A stretch of DNA of 64,000 nt from an uncultured Alteromonadaceae bacterium (GCA_947503265.1 CANNDC010000003.1:186001-250000); one strand, 5' to 3'. Numbered from the stretch's first letter, positions 35,785 through 46,415 are shown. Translations and numbers: made by a program. The notes: generated from the sequence alone by a model not told the origin.

Positions 35785-37095
35785 CTATTCTGTTTCAACG
35801 ACCATGGCCGCACCTAAACCGCCTGCAGCACAAGCTGTTAGCAAACCTGTTCCACCACCTTTGCGGTTCAAATCGTTCAACATCTGAGTGATCATACGAG
35901 TACCTGTTGCAGCAAATGGATGGCCATAAGCAATAGAGCTGCCCATCTGATTAAACTTGTCCATATCAATTTCACCCGTTGCTTTCTTACGTCCAAGTTT
36001 TTCCTTAGCGAATTTGTCACTTGCGAACATCTTCACATTGGCTAGAGTCTGTGCGGCGAATGCTTCATGCATCTCAATAAGGGTGATATCGTTCAACGTC
36101 ATACCTGCCCGATCTAGGGCAAGTGGCGTCGCATAAGACGGCCCCATTAACATATCCTCCCACACATCAATTGCCGCAAATGCATAACTTTTAATAAAGC
36201 CGAGGGGTTTATACCCCATCGCTTTAGCTTTGCTTTCCGTCATCATAATAATTGCAGATGCACCATCGGTGAGAGGAGAAGCGTTTGCGGCGGTAACCGA
36301 GCCATGTTTGCGATCAAACACAGGTCTCAATTTGGCATACCCATCCAATTTAGAGTCGAACCGCACATTATTATCTTTATCTAAGGCTCCGTTGAACGGT
36401 TCTGCATAGGCTGTCATAACTTCTTGGGTCAAATGCCCGTCATTCCAGTGTTGCGCAGCCAAAGTGTGTGAACGGTGCGCTAGCGCATCTTGCTCGGCGC
36501 GACTAATAGAATGGCTTTTAGCCATTTGCTCAGCAGTTTGTCCCATAGATAACCCGGTGGAATACTCTGCGACTGCTGGAGGTACAGGTAGAAGGTCTTT
36601 CACCCCGAGTTTTTTCAAAACGTGCCATTTTTGCCCGAGTGTTTTGGTTTTTTGTAAATCAGTTAACGCTCTAGCTAATTTCTTTGATACCCCGATAGGT
36701 GAAACCGACGTAGAATCAGCACCACCGGCTATTCCCACTTCGATGTTGCCCACCATCATTGACTCAGCAATATTGACGGTAGATTGGAAGCTGGTCGCGC
36801 AAGCTCTGGAGACAGAATACGCATCGGTACTCACATTCATGCCCGTGCCTAAAACAATTTCTCTTGCAATATTAGGTGCTTCTGGCATCTGTACCACTTG
36901 GCCATAAACAAGTTGCTCCACTTCACTTGGATTAAGATTGTGGCGAGTCAAGATTTCGTTCACTACCATCTTACCAAGGTCGACCGCGGGCACACCATTG
37001 AAGTAAGTCGCCATTTTGGCAAATGGAGTACGCAAACCCGCTACAACGGCGATTCGATCACCGGTTCGAGTTGTTAAAGTGTGCTTTTCCGACAT
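35785..37095 (-). CDS. fadI: 3-ketoacyl-CoA thiolase FadI
   Basis: 436 residues, the E. coli FadI length. Thiolase signatures: [15 protein letters not shown] with the acyl-accepting Cys, [25 protein letters not shown] and the C-terminal [22 protein letters not shown] with the second catalytic Cys. It cleaves 3-ketoacyl-CoA with CoA. The frame is open to 37122, but ATG 37095 is chosen: AGAGGA lies 7 nt before it and the length fits. First gene of the fadIJ operon, behind a FadR-like site. Confidence 0.95.
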   Translation of the reverse strand: MSEKHTLTTRTGDRIAVVAGLRTPFAKMATYFNGVPAVDLGKMVVNEILTRHNLNPSEVEQLVYGQVVQMPEAPNIAREIVLGTGMNVSTDAYSVSRACATSFQSTVNIAESMMVGNIEVGIAGGADSTSVSPIGVSKKLARALTDLQKTKTLGQKWHVLKKLGVKDLLPVPPAVAEYSTGLSMGQTAEQMAKSHSISRAEQDALAHRSHTLAAQHWNDGHLTQEVMTAYAEPFNGALDKDNNVRFDSKLDGYAKLRPVFDRKHGSVTAANASPLTDGASAIIMMTESKAKAMGYKPLGFIKSYAFAAIDVWEDMLMGPSYATPLALDRAGMTLNDITLIEMHEAFAAQTLANVKMFASDKFAKEKLGRKKATGEIDMDKFNQMGSSIAYGHPFAATGTRMITQMLNDLNRKGGGTGLLTACAAGGLGAAMVVETE

Positions 37096-37155
37096 TGTTT
37101 GTCCTCTTTCTTTTAAAACCATCTAGGGCGTGTTGATCTTTGCAGTACAATCTTG

Positions 37156-37172
37156 CAGTGGTCTGACCTCTA
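37156..37172. promoter_or_regulatory. FadR-type operator before fadI
   Basis: The core TGGTCTGACC (37159-37168) fits the FadR consensus TGGTCNGACC exactly; the flanks CAG and TCTAA match less well. It lies about 60-75 bp upstream of the fadI start codon. FadR represses beta-oxidation genes until long-chain acyl-CoA binds it. Binding is inferred. Confidence 0.72.
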
Positions 37173-37387
37173 ATTTAGAGACGATTGTACAGGTTGCAAT
37201 TAAAAATTCAATCTTATTCAAGTTGGTCATTTTTTACTTAACCTGAACTCTAGATAAGAAACTAGCTAACAGCGTAAAGTACATGATTGAATTTTGATGA
37301 TATGTAACATTGTATTTCGACGAGGGAACCCTATATAGAAACAGATGTCTGTATAACCGCTTTAGTCGTGAGTAGGAAAAATAAACG

Positions 37388-38344
37388 ATGGCTGTAGACC
37401 AGTTTAAACAATTACAAAAATATCTTGATTCACAGGTGCTAGGACAAAGCACCCTGACCCAAAACATCTTAATTGCATTGTTAGCAAATGGGCACTTGTT
37501 GGTTGAGGGCCCTCCTGGCTTGGCAAAAACCCGTGCTGTTAATGCCTTAGCAAATGGATTAGAAGGTGATTTCCATCGCGTCCAATTTACCCCCGACTTA
37601 CTGCCGGCAGATTTGACTGGAACAGATATTTACCGACCTGAAACAGGTGAGTTTGTTTTCCAAAAAGGACCCCTTTTCCACAATCTGGTCTTGGCAGACG
37701 AAATTAACCGTGCCCCTGCGAAAGTGCAATCGGCACTGCTAGAGGCGATGGCTGAACGTCAAATAACTGTGGGGAATAAGACCTATCCACTTTCTGAGTT
37801 GTTCTTGGTAATGGCGACCCAAAACCCAATTGAGCAAGAAGGTACGTATCCCCTTCCAGAAGCGCAATTGGATCGTTTCATGATGCACTTGGAAATAGAC
37901 TATCCTGCCGCTGACGTAGAATTAAACATCTTGAGGTTGACCCGAGATGAAGCAATCAGTGATGAAACAGCTGCGGTAACCGATATTAAACAAGCCGACA
38001 TTTTTGCTGCGCGCAAAGAAGTATTGCAAATCCATTTAGCAGAATCACTTGAACGATATTTGGTGGAGTTAATCATCGCCACCCGCACACCTGAAAAATA
38101 CGACGAGCAACTAGCCAGTTGGATAGAGTTTGGTGCCAGCCCAAGAGCGACTATCGCTTTGGATAAATGCGCAAGAGCCCATGCATGGTTGATGGGAAGA
38201 GACTTTGTTGGCCCGGATGATATTCATGCTGTGTTCCACAATGTTTTACGTCATCGTATATTGCTTAGCTACGAAGCGGAGGCTGAAGGTATCACTGGCA
38301 ATCTAGTGTTAGATAAAATTTTGCAGTTAGTTCCGGTTCCATAG
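37388..38344 (+). CDS. MoxR family AAA+ ATPase
   Basis: 318 residues. Walker A GPPGLAKT (about residue 42-49), Walker B LVLADEINRAPAKVQSALLEAM, sensor 1 MATQNPIEQEGTYPLPEAQLDRF and the C-terminal lid with FGASPRATIALDKCARA. MoxR ATPases act as chaperones for von Willebrand A-domain proteins encoded beside them. It is the first of six genes (37388-44468) in a Bat-type operon. Divergent from fadI. Confidence 0.92.
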   Translation: MAVDQFKQLQKYLDSQVLGQSTLTQNILIALLANGHLLVEGPPGLAKTRAVNALANGLEGDFHRVQFTPDLLPADLTGTDIYRPETGEFVFQKGPLFHNLVLADEINRAPAKVQSALLEAMAERQITVGNKTYPLSELFLVMATQNPIEQEGTYPLPEAQLDRFMMHLEIDYPAADVELNILRLTRDEAISDETAAVTDIKQADIFAARKEVLQIHLAESLERYLVELIIATRTPEKYDEQLASWIEFGASPRATIALDKCARAHAWLMGRDFVGPDDIHAVFHNVLRHRILLSYEAEAEGITGNLVLDKILQLVPVP

Positions 38345-38353
38345 AGGCTAATC

Positions 38354-39316
38354 ATGCAAGACAAGATCGATGTTGCCGGATGGCTTACACAACATTTTTC
38401 AGATGGAGTGTCATTGAACATCAAACAGCTGCTTTATTACAAAGCGAAGACTGGCTTGATGCGCTTATCGCCGAGAAAAACAATTCAAGCGAAATTAGCT
38501 GGGAGCTATCTTGCGAAGACTAAAGGTCGAGGCATGGAGTTTGACGAAGCTCGGCACTATCAGCCGGGTGACGATATTCGTGCAATCGACTGGCGAGTTA
38601 CAGCGCGTACGGGTTCAACTCACACAAAAGTCTACCGTGAAGAGAAAGAGCGTCCTATTTTTATTCTAGCTGACTTGTCTGAGAATATGCATTTTGGCAC
38701 CCAACTCATGTATAAGTCGGTTCAGGTTGCACATCTAGCTTCCCTAATTGCTTGGGCAGCCCGCGATAGAGGCGATCGTATTGGTGGCTTGATATTTAAC
38801 CAAAACGACCATTTGGAATTCAAACCCTTAACACGGCACAAAGCGGTATTGTCATTTCTTCATGGGCTAGTAGAAATGCATAAGCAAGGTGGAAACGGCA
38901 AAAAATCTAGTCAAGGACTAGCGTTTACAGATGCCTGTGCTCGTGTGAGAAGGCTAGCACATCCAGGTAGTTTGGTTATCGTTTTGAGCGACTTTCACCA
39001 ACTAAACGAAGTGTCGAAACAGCACCTTAGTCGAATTAGCCGGCATTGTGAATTAGTGGCCTATTCAATTACTGATCCTTTCGAACATCAATTGCCTCAA
39101 GTAAGTATGCCACAGGCGGTAGATGTAACCGATGGCGTGCAGCAGCAAACATTGGTGTTAGGGTTAAAAGATACGGAAGAGCAATATCAACAAACTCACG
39201 CCAAGCAAAACGAATATATCACTAAGACACTTGCGCAATGCAAAGCACAGTTAATCCCGATTAGCGCAGGACAATCTTTGGAGCAACAACTTGAAACGAA
39301 TAGAGGGTACCGATAA
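38354..39316 (+). CDS. DUF58 domain protein (Bat operon)
   Basis: 320 residues. The DUF58 hallmark is GRGMEFDEARHYQPGDDIRAIDW followed by a von Willebrand A-like fold (PIFILADLSENMHFG). Membrane segments are missing, so it is probably cytoplasmic. Stop and start overlap by one base with the next gene (ATAATG), a tight operon. Its partner is probably the MoxR ATPase; the role in envelope stability is inferred from better known Bat loci. Confidence 0.88.
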   Translation: MQDKIDVAGWLTQHFSDGVSLNIKQLLYYKAKTGLMRLSPRKTIQAKLAGSYLAKTKGRGMEFDEARHYQPGDDIRAIDWRVTARTGSTHTKVYREEKERPIFILADLSENMHFGTQLMYKSVQVAHLASLIAWAARDRGDRIGGLIFNQNDHLEFKPLTRHKAVLSFLHGLVEMHKQGGNGKKSSQGLAFTDACARVRRLAHPGSLVIVLSDFHQLNEVSKQHLSRISRHCELVAYSITDPFEHQLPQVSMPQAVDVTDGVQQQTLVLGLKDTEEQYQQTHAKQNEYITKTLAQCKAQLIPISAGQSLEQQLETNRGYR

Positions 39317-39843
39317 TGGATCCTAATTCAGATCCGTTGGCACAGCTTCGCGATATTCATCTGCCCGAGGAAATTGGAATCTGGCCCTTGTCATTCGGAT
39401 GGTGGATCCTCATCGCGTTAAGCGCACTTACTATCATTTTACTTTCTATCTGGCTATTTAAACGCTGGCGATATCTTGCGCCCAAAAGACAAGCGATCTC
39501 GGAGTTGCAAAATATTAAGCAAGACCAGCCCAATTGGCATATTGAATTGAATTCTTTACTGAAAAGAACGGCACTTAGTTATTTTCAACAATCTGAAGTA
39601 GCGTCGCTTCATACTCAAAATTGGGTAACTTTTTTAGCGTCTCAATTGGCTGAATCGAAGCAACAAGAATTTTGTCGAGTGATGAATACCTTGCAATCTT
39701 CACTTTATTCAGAGGCAGTAAGCAGCGATTTTTCTTCCTGTTATGCTCAAACATTGATTTGGCTGAAACATGGCATACCTGCTGCCAACAGAACTAAAAC
39801 AGCTAAAACAAACTTAGCACGAGTGGAGGCTGAGTATGTTTGA
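39316..39843 (+). CDS. DUF4381 membrane protein (Bat operon)
   Basis: 175 residues with one TM helix (about 25-50: SFGWWILIALSALTIILLSIWLF) after DIHLPEEIGIWPLS, a DUF4381 pattern. A cytoplasmic helical part follows. The end overlaps the next gene by 8 nt. No catalytic motif is seen; perhaps a scaffold for the VWA proteins. Confidence 0.8.
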   Translation: MDPNSDPLAQLRDIHLPEEIGIWPLSFGWWILIALSALTIILLSIWLFKRWRYLAPKRQAISELQNIKQDQPNWHIELNSLLKRTALSYFQQSEVASLHTQNWVTFLASQLAESKQQEFCRVMNTLQSSLYSEAVSSDFSSCYAQTLIWLKHGIPAANRTKTAKTNLARVEAEYV

Positions 39844-40852
39844 ATTTGCATGGTGGTGGGCCTTATTCTTGTTACCGCTTCCTCTGTTAGCCAGACTGCT
39901 TCCTGCTCGTCAACGACATCAAGGTGCAGCGTTAAAAGTTCCCTATTTGACTGAGGGCTTACCGAATACAAAATCCAATGTTTCCAGCAATTACTTTCGA
40001 CTCCTAGTTGCCATCCTTGCATGGGTTTGTCTAGTTGTTGCCGCGGCTCGTCCACAATGGTTAGGAGAACCTGTCAGTATTCCTTCTGAAGGGCGGGATC
40101 TTATGATTGCGGTTGATTTGTCTGGCAGTATGAACCGTGAAGACATGGTAGTGAATAATAGACAGGTCAACAGACTTGTGATGATCAAGCATGTGTTAAG
40201 TGATTTTATTGAACGGCGAATAGGCGATCGACTTGGTCTAATTTTGTTTGCCGACACAGCCTATCTCCAAGCTCCCTTGACCTACGACCGTGAAACTGTG
40301 GAACAATTGCTCAAAGAAAGTCAAATAGGACTAGTTGGAGAACAAACCGCTATCGGTGACGCAATTGGTTTGGCTATCAAACGTTTCAATGCCAAAGAAG
40401 AATCAAATAAAGTCGTGATATTGCTGACTGACGGGCAAAATACAGCAGGTAATATCACACCAGCTCAAGCCAATGAACTAGCCATAAATGAAGGGGTTAC
40501 TGTTTACACCATAGGGGTCGGTTCGGATAGCATGCTGACTTCGAGCTTTTTCGGTACACGTAGAATTAACCCGTCAAGGGATCTCGATGAAGGTATGTTG
40601 TCTGAGTTGGCTGAATCAACAGGCGGACGATATTTTAGAGCAAAAGATACCGAAGGCTTACAGCAAATATACGCACAACTCGACGAACTTGAACCCATTG
40701 CAAGGGAAAGCCGCCAAATGAGACCGCTAAATGCGCTATTTTTCTATCCACTTGGAATGTCATTGCTACTAACCGTGTTGCTTGCGGTAAGCCCGATATT
40801 TGGATGGATTCGACGCAAACTGACAGTGAATTGGTCGAGGAGTTCCGCGTGA
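39836..40852 (+). CDS. VWA domain membrane protein, BatA-like
   Basis: 338 residues. Two N-terminal TM helices (FEFAWWWALFLLPLPLL, LLVAILAWVCLVVAAAR), a von Willebrand A domain with an intact MIDAS (DLSGSMNREDM, LLTDGQNTAGN) and a C-terminal TM (LFFYPLGMSLLLTVLLAV). The A domain faces the periplasm by analogy with BatA/Aerotolerance loci. It overlaps the neighbouring genes on both sides. Confidence 0.88.
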   Translation: MFEFAWWWALFLLPLPLLARLLPARQRHQGAALKVPYLTEGLPNTKSNVSSNYFRLLVAILAWVCLVVAAARPQWLGEPVSIPSEGRDLMIAVDLSGSMNREDMVVNNRQVNRLVMIKHVLSDFIERRIGDRLGLILFADTAYLQAPLTYDRETVEQLLKESQIGLVGEQTAIGDAIGLAIKRFNAKEESNKVVILLTDGQNTAGNITPAQANELAINEGVTVYTIGVGSDSMLTSSFFGTRRINPSRDLDEGMLSELAESTGGRYFRAKDTEGLQQIYAQLDELEPIARESRQMRPLNALFFYPLGMSLLLTVLLAVSPIFGWIRRKLTVNWSRSSA

Positions 40853-42750
40853 TAGACTTTAGTGAATTTCATTTTCTCAGACCAGAATGGTTTTTGGCAC
40901 TCGTTCCATTGGCTCTATTGTTGTTCATCACTCTTCGTTTGTTTAAACAGCAATCTGGCTGGCAATCCATTTTAGCCAATCATTTGTACCGGCACGTCAT
41001 ATCACAAAGCGGGTCTGTTAAACGCCGTCCACCTATGAGTCTGCTGGCATTAGGGTGGTTGTTAGCGGTTGTAGCGCTCGCGGGGCCAACGTGGGAACAA
41101 CTTCCCCAACCCGTGTATCAATTGAATACCGGTAAAGTGGTGTTAATAGACATGTCTATGTCTATGCGTTCTACCGATGTGAAACCCAACCGGTTGCAAC
41201 GCGCAAAATTTAAAGCCATTGACTTAATTAACAAAATTTCTGAAGGAGACATAGGTTTGGTCGCTTACTCGGGGGATGCCTTTACTATCAGCCCGCTGAG
41301 TTCGGATGCACAGAACTTAACTACCCTATTACCAAGTCTGACACCTGAAATAATGCCGGTTCAAGGAAGCGAACCATTTTTAGGATTAACCGCAGCGTCT
41401 GATCTGTTGAAAAATGCTGGCTATGTCGAAGGAGAAATTCTGTGGATCACAGATGGTATTGAAATGGCACAAGTGGCTGAAGTGAGAGAATTAATTGATG
41501 AGCTGCCCTACCGTGTTTCGGTTTTAGGCGTAGGCACATCTGATGGCGCCCCAATTCAACTGACTGACGGAGACTTTTTAAAAGATGCCACGGGAGCAAT
41601 TGTCATTCCTAAGCTCAACGGCAGACTCTTGTCTGGATTAGCTCAGGCGACGGGGGGAAGATATAGCTCAATTACGCCAGATGATCATGATTTGGATCAT
41701 TTAGTGGGTCAGGCACTTATCAGTAGAGAAACTCAACAAGATGAAGAAAGCGATTCCGAAAACAATGGCGAGCAAGATGACAATTTTGGCGATAAGTGGG
41801 ACGAAGCAGGTCCTTATTTAATTCTGTTACTAATTCCATTGGCTGCTTTTGGCTTCAGGAGGGGATACATCACATTGGTATGTATGGTGCTACTAGTGGG
41901 CACAATACAGCCAAACAAGGCAATGGCATTAGAGTGGGAAGATTTGTGGAAGACTAAAAATCAACAAGCGTCTGAAGCATTCCAAGCTGAAGACTATGAA
42001 AATGCGGCAAATTCTTTCGATGATCCTTTATGGAAAGGAACTGCACTGTATAAGAATGAACAATATGAAGAAGCTCTCGCAGAATTTAGTAAAGTCGACG
42101 GCGTTGATTCTTTATACAATCAAGGCAATGCGCTAGCGAAGATGGGGAAACTTGATGAAGCCATTGACGCGTATGAGCAGGTTCTAGAACAACAACCAAA
42201 TCACCAAGATGCAGAAGCCAATAAAGCATTACTTGAAGAGTTGAAACAACAGCAAGAACAAAATCAGCAACAAAACTCTGAACAAAATGATCAAAACTCC
42301 CCAGATCAGCAACAAGAAGATCAGCAGCAAGATGTGCAAAATCAACAGAGCGAAAATAGTGATGAGCAAAGTGAATCACAGGATGGTCAGCAACAAGAAC
42401 AGAATCAATCTAATGAAAGTCAACAAAACGACCAAGAGTCTGAAAGTCAACAAGACCCCGAACAGCAGCAAGGTGATTCCGAGGAATCAAATGAACAAGA
42501 AGAAACTGAGCAACAACAAAGTGAATCAGAACAATCAGAAGAGTCAGAATCAGCTCAACAAACTATTCAGCAAGCTCAGGAATCTGATGAGCCTCTTAGC
42601 GACGAAGAAAGAGAACAAATGCAGCGTATGCAGAATTTATTGAACAAAGTACCTGATGACCCCGCTTTTTTATTGAAACGTAAAATGATGTTAGAAAATC
42701 AACAAAGACGCAGAGAAACAGCTCCCAGTCAATCTAAGAGGAATTGGTAA
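40849..42750 (+). CDS. VWA-TPR membrane protein with Gln/Ser/Glu-rich tail, BatB/BatC-like
   Basis: About 633 residues fusing a VWA domain (MIDAS DMSMSMRSTD near 100, WITDGIEM) between TM helices with TPR repeats (about 365-470: YNQGNALAKMGKLDEAIDAYEQ). A long low-complexity segment (about 470-600, rich in Q, S, E, N) and a short basic end follow. The start is GTG 40849, overlapping the previous stop as GTGA, with GAGGAG 6 nt before it; the longer start at 40804 is less likely. In other genomes the VWA and TPR parts are often two genes. Confidence 0.85.
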   Translation: MIDFSEFHFLRPEWFLALVPLALLLFITLRLFKQQSGWQSILANHLYRHVISQSGSVKRRPPMSLLALGWLLAVVALAGPTWEQLPQPVYQLNTGKVVLIDMSMSMRSTDVKPNRLQRAKFKAIDLINKISEGDIGLVAYSGDAFTISPLSSDAQNLTTLLPSLTPEIMPVQGSEPFLGLTAASDLLKNAGYVEGEILWITDGIEMAQVAEVRELIDELPYRVSVLGVGTSDGAPIQLTDGDFLKDATGAIVIPKLNGRLLSGLAQATGGRYSSITPDDHDLDHLVGQALISRETQQDEESDSENNGEQDDNFGDKWDEAGPYLILLLIPLAAFGFRRGYITLVCMVLLVGTIQPNKAMALEWEDLWKTKNQQASEAFQAEDYENAANSFDDPLWKGTALYKNEQYEEALAEFSKVDGVDSLYNQGNALAKMGKLDEAIDAYEQVLEQQPNHQDAEANKALLEELKQQQEQNQQQNSEQNDQNSPDQQQEDQQQDVQNQQSENSDEQSESQDGQQQEQNQSNESQQNDQESESQQDPEQQQGDSEESNEQEETEQQQSESEQSEESESAQQTIQQAQESDEPLSDEEREQMQRMQNLLNKVPDDPAFLLKRKMMLENQQRRRETAPSQSKRNW

Positions 42751-44468
42751 TGTACGGTAGGAATCGAGTCGCATTGAGAATGTTTATCTTGTTTACACTG
42801 CTGTTCTCTATACACGCCAATGCACAAGTAACCAACCTAACGGCAACTGTAGATAAAAATCCAGCCATGGCGGATGAATCCATAGTGTTAACCGTTGTCG
42901 CTACTGGAGATGCTAGTAGGAATGACTTTGATCCATCGGTATTGGCTGATGATTTTGTTGTTGGGCGTACTTCAATTAGTTCTCAAACTCGCGTAGTTAA
43001 CTTCAAAACAACCAGCTCAATAACCTGGACAACTATTCTTATCCCAAGGAAACAAGGCACTTTTACGATTCCGAGCTTCGACATTGGTGGTCAATCAACT
43101 TCACCAATTATTGTTAAAGTCATTCCCGCCGCAGCACCCGGTCAAGGCCAAGCACGCGATATATTTGTTACTGCCCAGTTGGATCGAGAAGAGGCTTATA
43201 TTCAACAACAAATTAAATACACAGTAAAAATCCATATAGGAGCCGACCTTCAACGAGGCAGCCTAGCAGCACCTGTTTTGGAAAACGCGGAAATTAAATC
43301 CTTAGGAGAAGATAAAGAGTATTCGGATATCATCGATGGTAATCGCTACAAGATCATAGAACGTGCATTTGCCATTATTCCGCAAATGAGCGGTAAAGTG
43401 ACAATCAAAGGCCCGTTATTTGAAGGTGAAATAGTAGACAGCAGACGTCAAAGCTTTGGGTATTTCAATCAATCCAAACCTGTCAATCGTATTGCACCAG
43501 ACATAGAGCTAAATGTATTGCCAATTCCTTCAGACTATAACGAACATTGGCTACCCAGCGACTTTGTGCAACTAAATGAAGAATGGCAACCCACATTAGA
43601 TGAGTTAAAAGCGGGAGAGCCAGTTACACGTACCTTAACGCTAACGGCACTGGGCGTATTGGAAGAGCAACTACCCGAAGTGGTTGGCGAGTATCCACCT
43701 GATTTTAAAACCTACCCCGATCAGGCATCAACGGCATCTGTTGTAAAAGACAAAACCTTGATTGTACAACGAGTGGAAAATATCGCAGTCATACCCAGTA
43801 GAGAAGGTCAGTTTGTTCTTCCTGAGGTGGTGGTCCCCTGGTTTAACGTTGGTACAAAACAAATCCAATATGCACGTTTGCCTGCCAGGAGTGTAAAAGT
43901 GGTAAAAGGCGATGTGGCAGGACAATCAAACCCACTACCTGTGATTGGTGAAATTGCTCCAGAAACACCAACAAATAGCCAACCAACCCTCGATAGCGGA
44001 GACCAAAAATCCAATCAAGTACAGGTAGTAGAAGTAGCCTCTTTTTGGAGTCTCAGTAGTTGGATCTTGCTTTGTCTATGGGTTTTGACGTTTTTTGCTT
44101 GGTGGGTTTGGACGAAAAGAAATCTTGCGCCACAAACCGACAGTAAGTCAGAAAACATTACTGAGAAGAATCAATGGAGTGCCCTTGACGCAGCTTTAAA
44201 AACACATGAAGCAAATCAGATATTTTTAGCCTTAGGGAATTGGTTACAAACTGTCTGTGATCGACCGTCAGCGACACTCCCAGAGTGTCAATTGATGTTA
44301 AATGACCAAGCTTTAGATGCAGAAATTAAGGCCATGTTTGCCACTCGATATTCCAATTCAAGTGACAAATGGAAAAGTAATAATCTAAGAAATGTGGTAA
44401 ATAGAATCCGCGAGGAGAGAAATAACGTATTAAATAACGATAATAAGCTTCAAGCGCTTTATTCTTGA
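42750..44468 (+). CDS. BatD-like protein
   Basis: About 572 residues. A signal peptide (LFTLLFSIHANAQ) is followed by repeated Ig-like beta domains (VTNLTATVDKNPAMADESIVLTVVATGD at the start, typical of BatD) and a TM helix near 435-455 (SLSSWILLCLWVLTFFAWWVW) with a cytoplasmic tail. Start ATG 42750 overlaps the previous stop as TAATG. It is the last gene of the operon and probably works with the VWA proteins in the periplasm. Confidence 0.85.
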   Translation: MYGRNRVALRMFILFTLLFSIHANAQVTNLTATVDKNPAMADESIVLTVVATGDASRNDFDPSVLADDFVVGRTSISSQTRVVNFKTTSSITWTTILIPRKQGTFTIPSFDIGGQSTSPIIVKVIPAAAPGQGQARDIFVTAQLDREEAYIQQQIKYTVKIHIGADLQRGSLAAPVLENAEIKSLGEDKEYSDIIDGNRYKIIERAFAIIPQMSGKVTIKGPLFEGEIVDSRRQSFGYFNQSKPVNRIAPDIELNVLPIPSDYNEHWLPSDFVQLNEEWQPTLDELKAGEPVTRTLTLTALGVLEEQLPEVVGEYPPDFKTYPDQASTASVVKDKTLIVQRVENIAVIPSREGQFVLPEVVVPWFNVGTKQIQYARLPARSVKVVKGDVAGQSNPLPVIGEIAPETPTNSQPTLDSGDQKSNQVQVVEVASFWSLSSWILLCLWVLTFFAWWVWTKRNLAPQTDSKSENITEKNQWSALDAALKTHEANQIFLALGNWLQTVCDRPSATLPECQLMLNDQALDAEIKAMFATRYSNSSDKWKSNNLRNVVNRIREERNNVLNNDNKLQALYS

Positions 44469-44519
44469 AGCGCAACATAATAATAAGACTAAAAACACAG
44501 ATAACGACAGGATAAACAA

Positions 44520-46382
44520 ATGAAATCAACAAGAATTTTTTCTGCCAGCCTTGTAATGCTGGCACTTGCGGGTTGCTCTGAGCAAAAACAAGCAACCACG
44601 ACAGACGTAAACACTGAAGCCGCTTCTGGGATTGCGGCGATTCAAGAACAAGGTCCTCAAACCGAGTCTCAAAAATTGGCAAGCTATTTTGCCGAAGAAT
44701 TTGAAAACGATCTGAAACGATCCCCAACAAGCCAGAGCTATTTAGGCTACAAGTGGGATTACGACAAATGGGACACCATTACAGAACAGCGAATTGAAGA
44801 GAACATCCAGATATTAAAAGATCGATTGGATAAATTACAGACATTCGATAAGTCACAGCTAACGGCGCAAGAAAAACTCAGTCTTGAAGTCGCTAAAGTT
44901 GATTTACAACGCAAATTAGCCAACGATGAATTTCGTCATCATACCTACATCATGCATCAATTTCGCGCTTATCACACTTTGGTGCCTAGCTTCTTAATCA
45001 ACATCCATAGCGTGTCTTCAATTTCAGATGCCGAGGCGTATATTTCACGCCTCAATGGTGTGCCCAAAATGTTTGATGAAGTTATCGAACAAATGAAAAT
45101 CCGCCAAGAATTAGGTGTATTTCCACCTAAATGGGCATATGACCAAATGATTCAAGCCTCTAGTAATGTTGTCAGCGGCAATCCTTTTACCGAATCAAGT
45201 CAAGATTCCAGCATCTGGCAAGACTTCAAAGCCAAAGTAGAAAAGCTCGATATCTCCAACTCTGAAAAGAGCGGACTGGTTGCCAATGCCAGAGACGCAT
45301 TACAAAATGCAGTTATGCCCGCTTATGAAAAAATCATTGAAGAACTGAAGGTGCAAAGAGAATTGTCCCCAGAGGGTGATGGAGTTTGGCGTTTACCTGA
45401 TGGAGATAAATGGTACCAAAACAGACTTGAGTGGTTTACCACTACCGATTTGACAGCGGATGAAGTGCACAACATTGGATTGGAAAACGTTGAGCGTATC
45501 CACAATGCAATGAGGGCCATCATGCAGCAGGTCAAATTTGAAGGCACATTAAACGAATTCTTCGATTTCATGCGCAATGACAAGCAATTTTATTATCCAA
45601 ATACCGATGAGGGTCGAGAGCAATATATGCTTGATGCCAAAGCACTCATTGATATCATGGAAGAAAAAATTCCGCAGTATTTCGGACTGAAACCTGAAGC
45701 AAGAATGATAGTTAAGCGTGTAGAAGCCTTCAGAGAAAAATCTGCAGGAAAAGCGTTTTACCAAAGCCCGTCTAAAGATGGCAGCCGCCCCGGTATATAT
45801 TACGCCAATCTATACAACATGCAGGACATGCCAACCTACCAAATGGAGGCGCTTGCATACCACGAAGGCATCCCTGGTCACCATATGCAACGCGCTATCG
45901 CTCAAGAACTCGATGGCATTCCGGAGTTTCAGAAGTATGTATCATTTACTGCTTACACTGAAGGTTGGGGTTTGTACACCGAGGAGTTGGCAAAAGACAT
46001 GGGATTTTATCAAGACCCCTACTCTGACTTTGGTCGCTTAGCTATGGAATTATGGCGTGCATGTAGACTCGTCGTAGACACAGGAATACATGCCAAACAA
46101 TGGAGTCGTGAAAAGGCAATTAATTATCTGATTGCTAACACACCCAATCCAGAAAATGACTCTGTCAAAGCGATCGAAAGATACATAGCGATGCCAGGAC
46201 AAGCGACGGCATATATGATCGGCAAACTCAAAATAATGGAACTTAGACAAGCAGCCATGGATGAGCTAGGTGATAAGTTTGATATTCGCGGATTCCATGA
46301 TGAAATCCTCAAAGACGGTCCTGTTCCTTTGAATATCTTGGAAAACAAGATAAAGTCATGGGTAGAAAGTCAGAAATCTTAA
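44520..46382 (+). CDS. DUF885 family lipoprotein, putative metallopeptidase
   Basis: 620 residues. Lipoprotein signal LALAGC. The DUF885 hallmark is in the C-terminal third: AYHEGIPGHHMQRA, then AYTEGWGLYTEELA, with His and Glu suited to bind zinc. Members are mostly uncharacterised predicted peptidases. No partner genes are evident; it lies after the Bat operon with 51 nt between and ends at its own terminator. Confidence 0.85.
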   Translation: MKSTRIFSASLVMLALAGCSEQKQATTTDVNTEAASGIAAIQEQGPQTESQKLASYFAEEFENDLKRSPTSQSYLGYKWDYDKWDTITEQRIEENIQILKDRLDKLQTFDKSQLTAQEKLSLEVAKVDLQRKLANDEFRHHTYIMHQFRAYHTLVPSFLINIHSVSSISDAEAYISRLNGVPKMFDEVIEQMKIRQELGVFPPKWAYDQMIQASSNVVSGNPFTESSQDSSIWQDFKAKVEKLDISNSEKSGLVANARDALQNAVMPAYEKIIEELKVQRELSPEGDGVWRLPDGDKWYQNRLEWFTTTDLTADEVHNIGLENVERIHNAMRAIMQQVKFEGTLNEFFDFMRNDKQFYYPNTDEGREQYMLDAKALIDIMEEKIPQYFGLKPEARMIVKRVEAFREKSAGKAFYQSPSKDGSRPGIYYANLYNMQDMPTYQMEALAYHEGIPGHHMQRAIAQELDGIPEFQKYVSFTAYTEGWGLYTEELAKDMGFYQDPYSDFGRLAMELWRACRLVVDTGIHAKQWSREKAINYLIANTPNPENDSVKAIERYIAMPGQATAYMIGKLKIMELRQAAMDELGDKFDIRGFHDEILKDGPVPLNILENKIKSWVESQKS

Positions 46383-46415
46383 TTTTTTTAACGGTAAGTC
46401 GTAAGAAAAAATGAG

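Noticed and set aside
40804..40848. Upstream in-frame start for the VWA-TPR protein
   Set aside because: It would give a 49-nt overlap with the previous gene and lacks the strong GAGGAG site present before GTG 40849.
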